Assembly (NCBI GenBank): GCA_910578495.1
Contig: CAJTRE010000024.1
Coordinates: 1-46,015, forward strand
Length of the DNA stretch: 46,015 bases
Direction: 5' to 3'
From: an uncultured Dorea sp.
Lineage (GTDB): Bacteria > Bacillota > Clostridia > Lachnospirales > Lachnospiraceae
In this document: positions 24,734-34,415 of the stretch, piece by piece
Position numbering within the stretch: the stretch's first letter is position 1
How the letters are laid out: each line of letters starts with the position of its first letter
Translations under genes and position numbers: made by a program
The notes under the pieces: model-generated
Seen by the model: only the letters and a program-made list of their open reading frames with translations
What the model was told of the DNA's origin: nothing
Database searches by the model: none

Positions 24734-25747
24734 CTAATTCTGCCATGGCAGAGCAAGATGCTCTGCTTTACTATCTCTGAGCATCAACTCATTAACCGCC
24801 TCTTTCGGATCTTTTCCGCCAAACAACACTTCATTGACTTTATCAATGATCGGAAGCGAAACACCGTATTTCTTTCCTAATTTTGACGCTGCTTTTGCAG
24901 AATATACGCCCTCTACAACCATCTGCACTTCTTCCATGGCTTCTTCCATAGATTTGCCCTGTCCCATCAGATAACCTGCCTTACGGTTACGGCTGTGAAC
25001 ACTGGCACATGTAACGATCAAATCTCCGATACCGGTCAAACCGTTGAAACTCTCAATAGCGCCGCCCATAGCAACACCCAATCTGGATATTTCTGCAATT
25101 CCTCTTGTGATAAGCGCCGCTTTTGTATTATCGCCATAGCCCATGCCATCTGCGATACCTGCTGCCAGTGCAATGACATTTTTAAGTGAACCCCCAAGCT
25201 CAATGCCGAGCATATCCGGGCTTGTATATACGCGGAACACCTCGTTCATGAACATCTCCTGCAAGTACGCCGCTGTCTCTTCTTTCTTCGCACCGATAAC
25301 AACCGTTGTAGGAAGCCCTCTTCCTACTTCCTCTGCGTGGCTTGGCCCTGAAAGCACCGTAACTATAGCCTGTGGAATCTCATCCTCAATCTGCTGTGAC
25401 AATGTCATCAGCGTATCTTCCTCAATTCCTTTTGCCACATCTACAATAATCTGACCATCCGAAACAAACGATTTCATTTTGTGCGCGGTTGCTCTTGTAA
25501 ATGCTGACGGTACCGCCATCACAAGAAAATCTTTTCCTTTTACACCTTCTTCCAGATTTGCAGTAAAGACCATATCATCCGGAATCTTTACACCCGGAAG
25601 TTTACTTTTATGCTCCCGCTCCTCGGAAAGCATCTTCACTTCTTCCTCATTGATCGACCACATCGTAACATGATGTCCGTTTTTTTGAAGCAGAAGCGCT
25701 AACGCAGTTCCCCAGCTTCCTGCTCCGATCACACCTACATTTGCCAT
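24734..25747 (-). CDS. gpsA: Glycerol-3-phosphate dehydrogenase [NAD(P)+]
   Basis: The 337-residue enzyme reduces dihydroxyacetone phosphate to glycerol-3-phosphate for phospholipids. The dinucleotide fold GVIGAGSWGTALA is at 4-16. LSGPSHAEEV near 137-146 and KNVIALAAGIADGMGYGDN near 188-206 carry the catalytic region. It follows plsY by 20 bp; together they feed the lipid pathway used by pgsA. Confidence 0.96.
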   Translation of the reverse strand: MANVGVIGAGSWGTALALLLQKNGHHVTMWSINEEEVKMLSEEREHKSKLPGVKIPDDMVFTANLEEGVKGKDFLVMAVPSAFTRATAHKMKSFVSDGQIIVDVAKGIEEDTLMTLSQQIEDEIPQAIVTVLSGPSHAEEVGRGLPTTVVIGAKKEETAAYLQEMFMNEVFRVYTSPDMLGIELGGSLKNVIALAAGIADGMGYGDNTKAALITRGIAEISRLGVAMGGAIESFNGLTGIGDLIVTCASVHSRNRKAGYLMGQGKSMEEAMEEVQMVVEGVYSAKAASKLGKKYGVSLPIIDKVNEVLFGGKDPKEAVNELMLRDSKAEHLALPWQN

Positions 25748-25767
25748 AATACTTCCTCCTGATCTTA

Positions 25768-26409
25768 TTATTTTTTGCCAACGCTTATTTTATTCTCCGT
25801 ACCGGATAATAAGCGATTAATATTCTCTCTATGTCTATAAAATGCCAGAATCATTAGAAAAGCGGCCACCCCGTACATCTCCCATAACGCACCGAATGAC
25901 ATGCCGAAATACCCCATCTGTCCATAGGCTACAATCCCAATAAAATATATCACAACTACTGCCAGAGAGCCAACGGAAACATATTTTGTAATTCCAACAA
26001 CACCTGCAAACGCCGCAAGACAGATAAGCACCAGCCAGATATTAACTGTACTGATCAGAAGCCCCGCTGTTGCCGCAATTCCTTTTCCCCCTTTAAAATT
26101 CAAATAAAACGGGAAATTATGTCCCAAAATGACACCCATGCCGGTATATAATTTAAGGAGTGGGAAAATATCTGCTTTTGCATCCCCGTATATCAGATAA
26201 ACTGCCAGAACTGCAAACACACATTTAAAACAATCCCCCAGAAAAGTTACGGCTCCGGCTTTCCATCCCATCGTTCTGAGTGCATTCGTTGTCCCTGCGT
26301 TACCGCTTCCTTCACGCCTTATATCCACATGATGCAGTTTTCCATAGAAGTACCCTGTCTGTAATAATCCAAAGACATATCCAATCATTACACTTATGAA
26401 GCGTTCCAT
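25768..26409 (-). CDS. plsY: Acyl-phosphate:glycerol-3-phosphate acyltransferase
   Basis: The 213-residue membrane protein has the three PlsY motifs: GSGNAGTTNALR near 36-47, GHNFPFYLNFKGGKGIA near 96-112 and the later GALWEMYG region. It acylates glycerol-3-phosphate using acyl-phosphate, making lysophosphatidic acid. It starts two bases after der and precedes gpsA, the supplier of its substrate. Confidence 0.95.
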   Translation of the reverse strand: MERFISVMIGYVFGLLQTGYFYGKLHHVDIRREGSGNAGTTNALRTMGWKAGAVTFLGDCFKCVFAVLAVYLIYGDAKADIFPLLKLYTGMGVILGHNFPFYLNFKGGKGIAATAGLLISTVNIWLVLICLAAFAGVVGITKYVSVGSLAVVVIYFIGIVAYGQMGYFGMSFGALWEMYGVAAFLMILAFYRHRENINRLLSGTENKISVGKK

Positions 26410-26411
26410 CG

Positions 26412-27740
26412 TTACTGATCTTTCTCCTTTCTCTCTCTGATGAAGAATTTCAGAGACGTTCCTTTGAATCCGAAAGCCTCTCTAATCTTGTTTTCCAAGT
26501 ACCTTGTATAAGAAAAATGCATAAGTTCCTTGTCATTGACAAAGATTACAAATGTCGGCGGTTTCACAGCCACCTGCGTAATATAATACAGTTTCAGACG
26601 TTTTCCTTTGTCTGACGGAGGCTGCTGCATAGCAACTGCCTCTGACATAATCTCATTGAGTACGCCTGTGGCAACGCGGAGTGTCTGATTTTCAATCACC
26701 ATATCTATTACGTCATAAAGCTTCGCAAGACGCTGCCCTGTCTGGGCGGATACATACATAATCTCTGCATACGGCATAAAAGAAAGCACTCTTCTTACTT
26801 CATTCTCATACTCTCTCATGGTTCTGTCATTCTTCTCGATGGCATCCCATTTATTTACCACAATTACAATCCCCTTACCCCTCTCATGGGCAATTCCTGC
26901 AATCTTTGCATCCTGCTCTGTCACGCCTTCCACCGCGTCGATGACAATAAGAACCACGTCTGCACGTTCTACTGCCGTCACCGTACGGATAATACTGTAT
27001 CGTTCCAGCTCTTCTTTTATTTTATTTTTACGTCGAAGCCCCGCCGTATCAATAAACACATACTCTCTTCCGTTATGGACGATTTCTGTATCAATAGCGT
27101 CTCTCGTTGTTCCTGCAATATCAGAGACGATCACCCGCTCTTCACCAAGCAGTTTATTAACTATGGAGGACTTTCCCACATTCGGCTTTCCTACAATGGC
27201 GATTCTTGGACGTTCATCTGCTTCCTCCTCGCCGGTCTTTTCCGGAAAATACTCAGAAACTGCGTCCAACATATCTCCAATGCCAAGTCTTGACGCCGCT
27301 GAAATTGGATGCGGATCGCCGATTCCAAGATTATAAAACTCGTACACGTCCGGCATAAATTTGTCAAAATTATCCACTTTATTTACGACCAACACCACCG
27401 GTTTCCCGGAACGCCTGAGCATATCCGCCACTTTAGAATCTGCGTCCACAAGTCCCTGTCTGACATCCGTAACAAACAAAATCACATCTGCCGTATCAAT
27501 AGCAATCTGCGCCTGCTCTCTCATCTGTGACAAGATAATATCCTTGCTCTCCGGCTCAATACCGCCGGTGTCGATCAGTGTAAACTCTTTATCAAGCCAG
27601 CTTGCATCTGCATAGATACGGTCTCTGGTCACTCCCGGAGTGTCTTTTACGATGGAGATTTTCTCTCCTGCCAGCACATTAAAAAGCGTTGACTTCCCTA
27701 CATTCGGCCTTCCAACAACGGCCACTACTGGTTTACTCAT
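26412..27740 (-). CDS. der: GTPase Der (double Era-like ribosome assembly GTPase)
   Basis: The 442-residue protein has two consecutive G domains. Their P-loops are GRPNVGKST (10-18) and GKPNVGKSS (near 182), with DTGG and DTAG switch motifs and NKVD and NKWD specificity motifs. A KH-like C-terminal domain follows. Der acts in maturation of the 50S subunit. Gene order der-plsY-gpsA and then sporulation genes parallels that in other Firmicutes. Confidence 0.97.
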   Translation of the reverse strand: MSKPVVAVVGRPNVGKSTLFNVLAGEKISIVKDTPGVTRDRIYADASWLDKEFTLIDTGGIEPESKDIILSQMREQAQIAIDTADVILFVTDVRQGLVDADSKVADMLRRSGKPVVLVVNKVDNFDKFMPDVYEFYNLGIGDPHPISAASRLGIGDMLDAVSEYFPEKTGEEEADERPRIAIVGKPNVGKSSIVNKLLGEERVIVSDIAGTTRDAIDTEIVHNGREYVFIDTAGLRRKNKIKEELERYSIIRTVTAVERADVVLIVIDAVEGVTEQDAKIAGIAHERGKGIVIVVNKWDAIEKNDRTMREYENEVRRVLSFMPYAEIMYVSAQTGQRLAKLYDVIDMVIENQTLRVATGVLNEIMSEAVAMQQPPSDKGKRLKLYYITQVAVKPPTFVIFVNDKELMHFSYTRYLENKIREAFGFKGTSLKFFIRERKEKDQ

Positions 27741-27799
27741 TGTTTATACTCCTACTATAATATCATCATATTTTTAGTTACCATTTGAAGTTTCCTTTA

Positions 27800-29110
27800 T
27801 CATTCGCCCAAAACAGCGTCTATAAAGTCTCGTCCGCTTGATTTTACAATATCCACACGCACTTGTAAAGTATCTTTCACCTGCCGAAGCGTCACATCAT
27901 CCAGAAAATCCTGTTCTTGTTCCCGAAGCATATTACATGGGAGCAGCAGACACTCTCCCAGCGTTTTGCCCTTAAGCTGTACCATCAGGTCCTTTCCTGT
28001 GATCAACCCGGACACCGTAATCTTCTCCCCGAAGAAATCGTTACGGATGGCGTACACATGCACCTTACACGCCGGATATTTTTCTTCCAGCCGTTCTGCC
28101 ATAGACAGAATATACGGATAAGCTAAGTATCCGGTAGCTATGGACACCTCTCTTACTCTGTCGTCTCCTTCAAGGTCTGCATATGCCTCCTCAAATTCAC
28201 TCATCAAAAGCCGCAACATGCCGACGCCGTTTTCTAACTGCAGATAACCGTCATAGCACTCCTCTTTGGGAAGTTCTTCTCCGGCTAAAATATACCATTC
28301 ATCTCCGGCATGGATAAAATGAATCCCATGCTCCTTGTATGCCTTTTCCTGCCATTTGTGAATGATGCGAAGAACCTCTTTCGCATCTTCCTTTGAAAAT
28401 GGCTCTAACGGAAACAACCCGTCTCTGTATTTAGTAAGTCCTACCGGAACAACAGACACACTCTGAAGCAGGGGCGCATACTTTAACAGATCACCAATAC
28501 TGCGTTCCAGCTCATTCCCATCGTTCACACCCTTACAAAGCACAATCTGTCCATTCATGGGAATCCCGCCCTCATACAGCCTGTCCACCTTTTTAAGCGC
28601 CTCTCCGGCAAACCGGTTGTGAAGCATCTTGCATCGAAGTTCCTGATTCGTAGTCTGAAAAGATATATTAATCGGTCCAAGGTTATAATGGATAATCCTA
28701 TCAATATCATGACTGCTCATATTCGTAAGCGTCACATAGTTCCCTTGAAGGAACGAAAGTCTGGAATCATCATCTTTAAAATAAAGTGTCTCCCTCATCC
28801 CTTCCGGCATCTGGTCGATAAAACAAAATATACACTTGTTGCGGCAGGAACGGTATTCATCCATAAGTCCCTGCTCGAACTCAATGCCAAGATCTTCTTC
28901 ATAATCCTTCTCGATTTCCAGTTCCCACTGTTCACCATCCGGCTTTTCGATAAGAACTATAAGATATTCGTCATTTACCATATAATGATAATCAAAAACG
29001 TCCTCAATTTCCGTATCATTGATCGCCAGCAGCTTATCTCCCGGCTCAATCTCCAGTTCCTCCGCAATACTGCCCGGAAGCACTGACTTTATTTTATGCA
29101 CATGTTTCAT
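27800..29110 (-). CDS. DUF512 radical-SAM-like protein with N-terminal PDZ domain
   Basis: The 436-residue protein begins with a PDZ-like domain (about 1-60, ending near EIEDVFDYHY). A cysteine cluster follows, CRNKCIFC (C89, C93, C96), which fits an Fe-S site, and the C-terminal DUF512 domain completes it. This widely conserved clostridial family is predicted to be radical-SAM related; its substrate is unknown. A GTG at 29116 is an alternative start, but AAGGA spacing suits the ATG at 29110. It lies 59 bp upstream of der on the same strand, as in many relatives. Confidence 0.8.
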   Translation of the reverse strand: MKHVHKIKSVLPGSIAEELEIEPGDKLLAINDTEIEDVFDYHYMVNDEYLIVLIEKPDGEQWELEIEKDYEEDLGIEFEQGLMDEYRSCRNKCIFCFIDQMPEGMRETLYFKDDDSRLSFLQGNYVTLTNMSSHDIDRIIHYNLGPINISFQTTNQELRCKMLHNRFAGEALKKVDRLYEGGIPMNGQIVLCKGVNDGNELERSIGDLLKYAPLLQSVSVVPVGLTKYRDGLFPLEPFSKEDAKEVLRIIHKWQEKAYKEHGIHFIHAGDEWYILAGEELPKEECYDGYLQLENGVGMLRLLMSEFEEAYADLEGDDRVREVSIATGYLAYPYILSMAERLEEKYPACKVHVYAIRNDFFGEKITVSGLITGKDLMVQLKGKTLGECLLLPCNMLREQEQDFLDDVTLRQVKDTLQVRVDIVKSSGRDFIDAVLGE

Positions 29111-29276
29111 AAACACACAAATCCTTTCTTTCTCATATCACACAAGTATAACTTACATATGCAAAACAGTCTACCTCCCACAGCATTTTTATTTCATTCC
29201 CATATACTTCAATATTACTTTGTTTATATCATCATAAGAATTCCAATACTCTTTTTTCACCCCTATATCTGTATAG

Positions 29277-30119
29277 CTAAACAATTTTCCAGTTCTTATC
29301 TAATAATTCTTTTGCCTTTTCTTCTGTAATTTTATATTCTTCTTTTATCTTTGAAAGAGTTTCATCATAAGACAGCCCCACATTACAATATGCACGTATT
29401 GCACCTCTTGTACTTCCGATGAAATCAGCTTCTTTCAATTCTTCTGCAAATAATTCATTTAATGCATCACACATCTGTTTTTCCTCCTCCATCTGTTTCC
29501 AATTTGCTCTCGCAATGAAATTCATCACTGCGGAGTAATCTTTGGAATGTCTATTCTTCTCATAGTTCGATACTAAGGTACGGATTTCTTTTCCTGCCAT
29601 TAAATTCGTTCTAAGCGCCTGTAACCAATAATTTTCTTCTGTATCCAATTCCTTTAAATACAGAAATTGCATGGGAAGGGCATCTCCTTTGAGATAGTAT
29701 ATTCCTTTACTTTGTCGCTCTACAGTTATATTTCTCACCCTTTTCAAATGCCGGAACATTTCTCTCGGATAACGGTTACTGGCAAATGTAATAGTCATGT
29801 CTTCTGGATTGATTTCCTTCACATGGTCTGTGTTAGACTGATAAAAGCAAATATATCCATATGCCCTGTAAAAATCATTAACACTTAAGTAGTCCTCTGG
29901 TGACTTATATTCAATAATATTATGTCCTCGAAAAATTCGACCTATCTTCTTCTGTATGGAAACCTCCTTTAGCTTCTTAATCACTAGAACATCTATCTTG
30001 GGTGGTGCTTTACTTAATAAATATTCCTCCCGCAAATCCAAATATTCCATTTCGTCTGATAAGGTAATACGCAGTGCGGCCGCAAACGCTGGGTGCCATT
30101 GTAACTTTTCTTCACTCAT
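29277..30119 (-). CDS. PD-(D/E)XK nuclease-like protein
   Basis: The 280-residue protein shows a motif pattern of the PD-(D/E)XK superfamily: IDVLVIKK (Asp 43) followed by NIIEYKSPEDYLS (Glu 70, Lys 72). A conserved YGYICFY strand follows. The C-terminal part is helical and charged, with KELLDKNWKIV at the end. Related gut Firmicutes proteins are sometimes grouped with Rpn/transposase-like nucleases. Substrate and role are unknown. It stands alone between housekeeping genes and looks accessory. Confidence 0.55.
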   Translation of the reverse strand: MSEEKLQWHPAFAAALRITLSDEMEYLDLREEYLLSKAPPKIDVLVIKKLKEVSIQKKIGRIFRGHNIIEYKSPEDYLSVNDFYRAYGYICFYQSNTDHVKEINPEDMTITFASNRYPREMFRHLKRVRNITVERQSKGIYYLKGDALPMQFLYLKELDTEENYWLQALRTNLMAGKEIRTLVSNYEKNRHSKDYSAVMNFIARANWKQMEEEKQMCDALNELFAEELKEADFIGSTRGAIRAYCNVGLSYDETLSKIKEEYKITEEKAKELLDKNWKIV

Positions 30120-30453
30120 CTTACGCTCCTTCCCACAGGAAAGGTGTAAAATTAGATAGTCTTATAGCCTTATTATAAGGACACTCGGGCAAATATACAA
30201 CAGCTTTCCTGCCATATCTAATTGTAATTTTAAAATCTTGGAACTCTCTGACCGATTGGTTCTGAATCTTATAGAACAAGTTCATTAGAATCCTTTGATA
30301 TGATAAGTATAGATTACAGGAGTGAAAAATGCAACAAGAAAACCTCCCTGCATTTAAAGAATTATAATTTCCAACCTAAAGATTGACCTTTTATACTAAT
30401 TAATGCTATAAATAATATAGTATCTTAAAAACATTACAAATCAGGAGATTATT
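30120..30453. other. Intergenic region between the PD-(D/E)XK-like gene and prs
   Basis: This 334-bp AT-rich stretch holds a 13-bp palindrome (CCTTATTATAAGG, 30168-30180) and a 9-bp inverted pair (AATTAGATA at 30150, TATCTAATT at 30215). A 12-codon reading frame with a good AGGAG site lies at 30329-30367; it stops at once and may be a leader peptide or gene relic. The prs promoter lies near its right end. No larger gene is visible. Confidence 0.5.
30383..30412 (+). promoter_or_regulatory. Predicted promoter of prs
   Basis: TTGACC (30383-30388), an 18-base spacer and TATAAA (30407-30412) lie about 40 bp upstream of the prs start codon. Confidence 0.6.
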
Positions 30454-31632
30454 ATGCCAAATATTAAACTAATGGAATCTGCGCTCCCGGTAGCGCCGCT
30501 TAAAATTGCTGCTCTTGAAAGCTGCATCGATATGGGAAAAAAGATTAATAACTACATCGTAAACTTCCGTCAAGAAACACTGCGGGAATCTTTAGATTCT
30601 CCTCTTTTTTCCACCTATCAGTCCGATAATTATCTGATCGACTGCAAATGTCCACGTTTTGGAACCGGAGAAGCAAAAGGCATGCTCAATACTTCCATCC
30701 GCGGAAAAGATCTGTTCGTAATGGTAGACGTATGTAATTACAGCCTTACTTATACAGTAAACGGATATGTCAATCATATGTCGCCGGACGATCACTATCA
30801 GGATTTGAAACGAATCATCTCTGCCGCCAACGGAAAGGCTCACCGACTGAATGTAATCATGCCTTTCCTGTATGAAAGCAGACAGCACAAAAGAACGAAA
30901 CGAGAGTCTTTAGACTGTGCATTTGCACTACAGGAACTTGTTGACATGGGCGTCAGCAATATTATTACATTTGACGCACACGATCCTCGTGTACAAAATG
31001 CGATTCCGCTCCATGGTTTCGATAACTTCAATCCACCGTATCAGTTCATGAAAGCGCTGCTTCGCGCTGAGCCTGACCTTATGGTTGATAAAGAGCATCT
31101 CATGGTCATCAGTCCGGACGAGGGAGCTATGCACCGCGCAGTATACTTTTCAAACGTACTTGGCGTAGATATGGGAATGTTCTATAAGCGCCGCGACTAT
31201 TCTACCATTGTAAATGGAAAGAATCCAATTGTAGCTCATGAATTCCTGGGAACGGATTTGAAAGGAAAGAGCGTCATCATTATCGACGACATGATTTCTT
31301 CCGGCGAAAGTATGCTGGACGTAGCAAAACAAATGAAAGATCGTGGGGCTGTGCGCGTCTTTGTATGTACTACATTCGGACTTTTCACAGATGGATTTGG
31401 AAAATTTGACGAATACTACGAAAAGGGCTACATCGACCGCGTAATCACAACGAATCTGACCTATCTGCCTCCGGCAGCATACAAGAAACCTTATTTTGTC
31501 GTTGCAGATATGAGCAAATTTATTGCACTCATTATTGACGCATTCAACCATGATATTACGATGGGCAATGTGATGAGTCCTACGGACAAGCTCCATAAAC
31601 TTCTGGAAAAACATAGAAGCAAGTTTGTGTAA
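30454..31632 (+). CDS. prs: Ribose-phosphate pyrophosphokinase (long form)
   Basis: The 392-residue enzyme makes PRPP from ribose-5-phosphate and ATP, the precursor for purines, pyrimidines, His and Trp. The PRPP loop VIIIDDMISSGESML lies near 275-289, and FDAHDPRVQN replaces the usual FDLHAxQIQG loop near 170. It is about 75 residues longer than the common 315-residue type and has an N-terminal extension, as in the clostridial long form. AGGAG precedes the ATG. It is a single-gene unit with its own promoter and terminator. Confidence 0.88.
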   Translation: MPNIKLMESALPVAPLKIAALESCIDMGKKINNYIVNFRQETLRESLDSPLFSTYQSDNYLIDCKCPRFGTGEAKGMLNTSIRGKDLFVMVDVCNYSLTYTVNGYVNHMSPDDHYQDLKRIISAANGKAHRLNVIMPFLYESRQHKRTKRESLDCAFALQELVDMGVSNIITFDAHDPRVQNAIPLHGFDNFNPPYQFMKALLRAEPDLMVDKEHLMVISPDEGAMHRAVYFSNVLGVDMGMFYKRRDYSTIVNGKNPIVAHEFLGTDLKGKSVIIIDDMISSGESMLDVAKQMKDRGAVRVFVCTTFGLFTDGFGKFDEYYEKGYIDRVITTNLTYLPPAAYKKPYFVVADMSKFIALIIDAFNHDITMGNVMSPTDKLHKLLEKHRSKFV

Positions 31633-31636
31633 ACAA

Positions 31637-31680
31637 AAATAACAGAGACTTCCACCCAAACGGAAATCTCTGTTATTTTT
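31637..31680. terminator. Bidirectional terminator after prs
   Basis: AAATAACAGAGA pairs with TCTCTGTTATTT around an inner TTCC/GGAA helix, ending in a T run. It separates prs from the convergent deacetylase gene. Confidence 0.88.
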
Positions 31681-31694
31681 ATTGGAAATTGTAT

Positions 31695-33140
31695 TTAGAA
31701 ATCTGTATACTTTTCTCCTTTTTTCAGTTCTACTTTTTTTGCAGCGGCAAGTTCTGATACAGTTACCAGTTGGTAACCTTCTTTCTGGAGTTTCGGTATC
31801 AGCTTTAACGCTGCGTCTATGCTTGTCGAGTGAATATCATGCATGAGGATAATATCTCCGTCTTTCACATTTTTCATCACATGCCGGATTGTCTTTTTGG
31901 CATCTCTTGTCTTCCAGTCCAGCGTATCGATATTCCACAAGACCATCGGAAGATTTAATGTCTCACGCATAACCCCTCCAATAGAACCGTATGGCGGGCG
32001 CATGACCGTTGCTCCATTTCCTGTAAGGGCTTTGATTTTCTTGTTCGTTCGATTTATCTGAGAGTTTATCCCCTTTTTATCTAATAGCGCCAGATTTTTA
32101 TGATCGTAGGAATGGTTCCCCAGTTCACATCCGATCTCTTTCATCTTCTTCACTGCTTTCGGATTGGAATCAATCTTTTGTCCCAACATGAAAAACGTTG
32201 CATGAGCATTATATTTCTCAAGCTGATTTAACAGTTCTCCGGTTCTTTCTCCCGGTCCGTCGTCAAAGGTCAGCGCAACCATCGGCTTACTTGGATCAAT
32301 AGCGCTTTCTTTTTTAGAAATCAGTTTACCATTCCCATCAAATACACACTCTGCAAAACCTATCTTGATCTCTCCGGTCTGCATCTTCCCCGCGCTGTCA
32401 AAATAATAAACAGCGTCGTTTAATTTCTGCCACCCGGTAAGCGCCGCGCCATTCTCATTCATATAATAGCGCTCTTCGTCTTTCTTCTGCCAGCCTTTTT
32501 GCATCATTCCTTTCTGGTCAAAACAATACGTTGCTCCCCCAATGGTCTGCCATCCGGTGACTTTATTGCCATCCGCACCCAAATAATACGTATTTCCTCT
32601 GGATACAACAAAATCATTGCTTACGTACGAATTGTTATACCGTTTGAACTTATTGCCCTGCCAGTATCCTACCGCATTCTTTACGGTAAGCTTTCCTTCT
32701 TCGACCGTCAATTCAACTAAATCCTTCCAAATTCCGGTAAGCTTTGTATAGAAGTCTTTATCCAGTACAACGCGGATCTTATAGAACCCCTCTCTGCCTG
32801 CATCCGCCTTGCTTTCCAGTTTATAATGAACACCCTGCTGCAGCTCTTTCAATAGATCCGCCGCCGTATACCCGGTCTTTTCATCCAATACAATCTTCTT
32901 CAATCGTTTAGTTTCCGATGTACACTCTGCTTGAAGTTCGGGAAGTGCTTCTCCCTGAAGTATAGATAAATCCGGTGTTGAAAGAGTTATGACTGCTTTT
33001 CCATGCAAGATCCCTGTTTTGATTAAAACAAAGAAAAGCACAACACAAGCAAGTAGAACCCCTAAAACTGCAAAGAACACTATTTTAATTTTTTTATCTG
33101 TATGCTTCCTTAGTACCCCTTTTCTTTCTGTATTTTCCAT
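31695..33140 (-). CDS. Membrane-anchored polysaccharide deacetylase with choline-binding-type repeats
   Basis: The 481-residue protein has a membrane segment at about 19-41 and an Ig-like region to about 150. Cell-wall-binding repeats follow (about 155-270; GNTYYLGADGNKVTGWQTI, then RYYMNENGAALTGWQ). The C-terminal NodB deacetylase domain has TFDDGP at 291-296, HSYDH at 343-347, RPPYG at 381-385, DTLDW at 405-409 and LMHDIHS at 432-438, so the metal site and catalytic residues look complete. It probably deacetylates peptidoglycan or another surface glycan outside the cell. Confidence 0.9.
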   Translation of the reverse strand: MENTERKGVLRKHTDKKIKIVFFAVLGVLLACVVLFFVLIKTGILHGKAVITLSTPDLSILQGEALPELQAECTSETKRLKKIVLDEKTGYTAADLLKELQQGVHYKLESKADAGREGFYKIRVVLDKDFYTKLTGIWKDLVELTVEEGKLTVKNAVGYWQGNKFKRYNNSYVSNDFVVSRGNTYYLGADGNKVTGWQTIGGATYCFDQKGMMQKGWQKKDEERYYMNENGAALTGWQKLNDAVYYFDSAGKMQTGEIKIGFAECVFDGNGKLISKKESAIDPSKPMVALTFDDGPGERTGELLNQLEKYNAHATFFMLGQKIDSNPKAVKKMKEIGCELGNHSYDHKNLALLDKKGINSQINRTNKKIKALTGNGATVMRPPYGSIGGVMRETLNLPMVLWNIDTLDWKTRDAKKTIRHVMKNVKDGDIILMHDIHSTSIDAALKLIPKLQKEGYQLVTVSELAAAKKVELKKGEKYTDF

Positions 33141-33189
33141 TGCTTTTTCTCCCCTAAAACTGTATACTTACTTAGTTGCTTAGTGTTTA

Positions 33190-33218
33190 AGTATAACTTA
33201 CTTCGACATATTTCGCAA
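33190..33218 (-). promoter_or_regulatory. Predicted promoter of the deacetylase gene
   Basis: On the minus strand TTGCGA (33213-33218), a 17-base spacer and TATACT (33190-33195) precede the deacetylase. A direct repeat, AGTAAGTTATAC and AGTAAGTATAC, covers and follows the -10 box. Confidence 0.5.
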
Positions 33219-33250
33219 TGAATTATCCGTTTATTTTTTGACATTATTGG

Positions 33251-34414
33251 TCAGGAAATCACTCTTACTCTTAACACGTCGCTGACTGCCCGCAGCTCCT
33301 CTGCCACTTTATCAGGCACCGCAGAATCAATATCTATCATCGTATACGCATATTTTCCCTTGCTCTTATTGGTAAGATCTGCAATATTCATATTATCCTT
33401 TGCAAGAATCTTCGTAAACTGCCCGAGCATATTCGGAACATTGTGATGCAGCAATAAGATGCGGGTATTTTCCCCATGAAATCCCATATCACAGTCCGGA
33501 TAATTAACAGAATTTCTGATATTTCCATGCTCCAGATAATTCTTAATCTCTTTCACCGCCATTTTGGCGCAGTTATCTTCCGACTCTTCCGTAGATGCTC
33601 CAAGATGTGGGATAACAATTGCACCTTTCACCCCCGCCATCACCGGCGTAGGAAAATCTGTCACGTAATGTTTTACACGCCCGGATACCAGCGCATCAAT
33701 CATTGCTTCCTCATCTACCAGCACATCTCTGGCAAAATTAAGGACCACCACGCCCTTTTTCATCAAGCCAATAGCATTTCTGCTGATCATCCCTTTCGTA
33801 CTTTCTACAGCAGGAACATGAACCGTAATATAGTCACATTCCTTATAGATCTCATCTACAGTCTTAGCATGATGAATACTTCTTGATAATCTCCACGCAG
33901 AATCTACAGACACGTACGGATCATATCCGTACACCTCCATCCCCAGATGAGCGGCGGCGTTGGCCACCAACACTCCAATCGCACCAAGTCCGATCACTCC
34001 CAGTTTCTTTCCTTCTAGTTCACAGCCTGCAAACTCCTTTTTCGCTTTCTCCGCATCTTTTACAATATCGCCGTCTTCCTCATGCTCCTGTACCCAATTA
34101 ATACCGCCTATAATATCTCTGGAAGCGAGAAGCATTCCCGCGATCACAAGCTCTTTTACTCCATTTGCATTGGCGCCCGGCGTGTTAAACACAACGATTC
34201 CTTCCTCTGCACATCGCTCAAGAGGAATATTGTTCACTCCTGCGCCTGCTCTTGCAATCGCCTTTAAATCCCTGCCAAATTCCATCTCGTGTAAGCTGGC
34301 GCTTCTTACTAAAATAGCATCCGCCTGATCTGGAGCACTGACCGAAACGTACGCTTCTGTAAATTTGTTGATTCCCACTTCGGAAATTCCATTTAAACAA
34401 TGATATTGATACAT
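33251..34414 (-). CDS. serA: D-3-phosphoglycerate dehydrogenase
   Basis: The 387-residue enzyme oxidises 3-phosphoglycerate, the first step of serine synthesis. It has the NAD fold GVIGLGAIGVLVANAA near 137-152, the catalytic His in IPHLGAST, and a C-terminal ACT domain (about 318-387) that usually senses serine. ATGs at 34423 and 34435 are open, but AGGAG spacing supports 34414, one base past the serC stop. Feedback control through the ACT domain is inferred from the family. Confidence 0.93.
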   Translation of the reverse strand: MYQYHCLNGISEVGINKFTEAYVSVSAPDQADAILVRSASLHEMEFGRDLKAIARAGAGVNNIPLERCAEEGIVVFNTPGANANGVKELVIAGMLLASRDIIGGINWVQEHEEDGDIVKDAEKAKKEFAGCELEGKKLGVIGLGAIGVLVANAAAHLGMEVYGYDPYVSVDSAWRLSRSIHHAKTVDEIYKECDYITVHVPAVESTKGMISRNAIGLMKKGVVVLNFARDVLVDEEAMIDALVSGRVKHYVTDFPTPVMAGVKGAIVIPHLGASTEESEDNCAKMAVKEIKNYLEHGNIRNSVNYPDCDMGFHGENTRILLLHHNVPNMLGQFTKILAKDNMNIADLTNKSKGKYAYTMIDIDSAVPDKVAEELRAVSDVLRVRVIS

Positions 34415-34415
34415 A

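Noticed and set aside
30329..30367. A 12-codon frame with a good AGGAG site upstream of prs
   Set aside because: Too short to call a gene; it is not a run of regulatory codons and no terminator follows, so it is only noted in the intergenic entry.
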